Source: Fastidiosipila sp. (GTDB lineage: Bacteria; Bacillota; Clostridia; Saccharofermentanales; DTU023). From it: a stretch of DNA of 64,000 nucleotides. The number at the start of each line of letters is the position of its first letter. Position 1 is the stretch's first letter. A program made the translations under genes and the position numbers. Location of the stretch: contig JAAZGO010000021.1 of the NCBI GenBank assembly GCA_012511175.1, forward strand, positions 1 through 64,000. Reading direction: 5' to 3'. Positions 63,781 to 64,000 of the stretch are shown one piece after another. The notes below the pieces were generated by a model. It searched no databases and was not told the origin of the DNA. It saw nothing but the letters and a program-made list of their open reading frames with translations.

Positions 63781-64000
63781 TCAATCGCTCCAGAAAACGC
63801 ACAGCCACAGGCAGCGCGGGGAGGTGTAGGTGACGCGGTGGCGCCGGTGCGCTTCAATCAGCAGATAGTCGCCCCCCTTCAACCGTACCTGTTCATGATC
63901 ATCGACAAAAAGGATCTCTGCTTCACCTTCAAGCAAAAGAACCCATTCGTGTTCATCCTGATCGCAGAGATCTCCTGCCTGGCCTGACGAGCAGATCCGT
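63781..64000 (-). CDS. Cupin domain protein (5' end outside window)
   Basis: The frame runs in from the right edge and ends in TGA four bases before the carboxypeptidase ATG. The visible part contains DQDEHEWVLLLEGEAEI, then LKGGDYLLIEAHRRHRVTYTSP, the two halves of a small cupin barrel of the phosphomannose-isomerase-like family. Metal ligands His and Glu are visible in EHEW and AHRRHR. Its function is unknown. It likely shares an operon with the carboxypeptidase. Confidence 0.85.
   Translation of the reverse strand, partial: RICSSGQAGDLCDQDEHEWVLLLEGEAEILFVDDHEQVRLKGGDYLLIEAHRRHRVTYTSPRCLWLCVFWSD

Overview
The window reads as chromosomal DNA of a Bacillota (Firmicutes) bacterium, most likely a clostridial lineage with fairly high GC. 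The evidence is the order dnaA-dnaN-recF-remB-gyrB beside a ParABS system, strong GGAGG-type ribosome binding sites, lipoprotein-type solute binding, a YfhO family membrane protein and a DivIVA-like protein. I cannot name the genus from sequence alone.

Positions 1-16,067 form a defense island that looks more AT-rich than the rest. It holds a type I restriction-modification operon (hsdM, cut by the left edge; hsdS; hsdR) on the + strand. Facing it on the - strand are two giant genes: a 1,576-residue protein of unknown fold and a 1,947-residue DEAH helicase/DUF1998 protein. This pair best fits Druantia type III (druH-druE). A 531-bp stretch without an intact gene (16,068-16,598) separates the island from ordinary genes.

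Positions 16,599-21,629 (- strand) are a compact run: a cysteine desulfurase-like enzyme, a DUF3343 protein, a YedF-like DsrE protein (selenium/sulfur handling), DNA polymerase IV and an M28-type aminopeptidase. Positions 21,747-30,143 are a sugar-use locus: ABC ATPase, xylulokinase-type kinase and ROK regulator leftward; a NagB-like deaminase, binding lipoprotein and two permeases rightward from a consensus promoter. Then come TldE/TldD, an MFS exporter, enolase with a clear terminator, a small flavin-binding protein, two tandem paralogous proline-rich membrane proteins with near-identical promoters, an SDR reductase, aminopeptidase P and a NAD synthetase whose glutaminase domain looks degenerate.

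Positions 45,410-55,574 are the replication and segregation core: a DnaA-box-bearing gap, dnaA, a second gap, dnaN, recF, remB, gyrB, a perfect 16-bp parS, a GNAT-threonine aldolase fusion, parA and parB. The right end holds YfhO, a DivIVA-like coiled-coil protein, a three-gene ABC exporter, a D,D-carboxypeptidase and a cupin gene cut by the right edge. No tRNA, rRNA or CRISPR array was seen.
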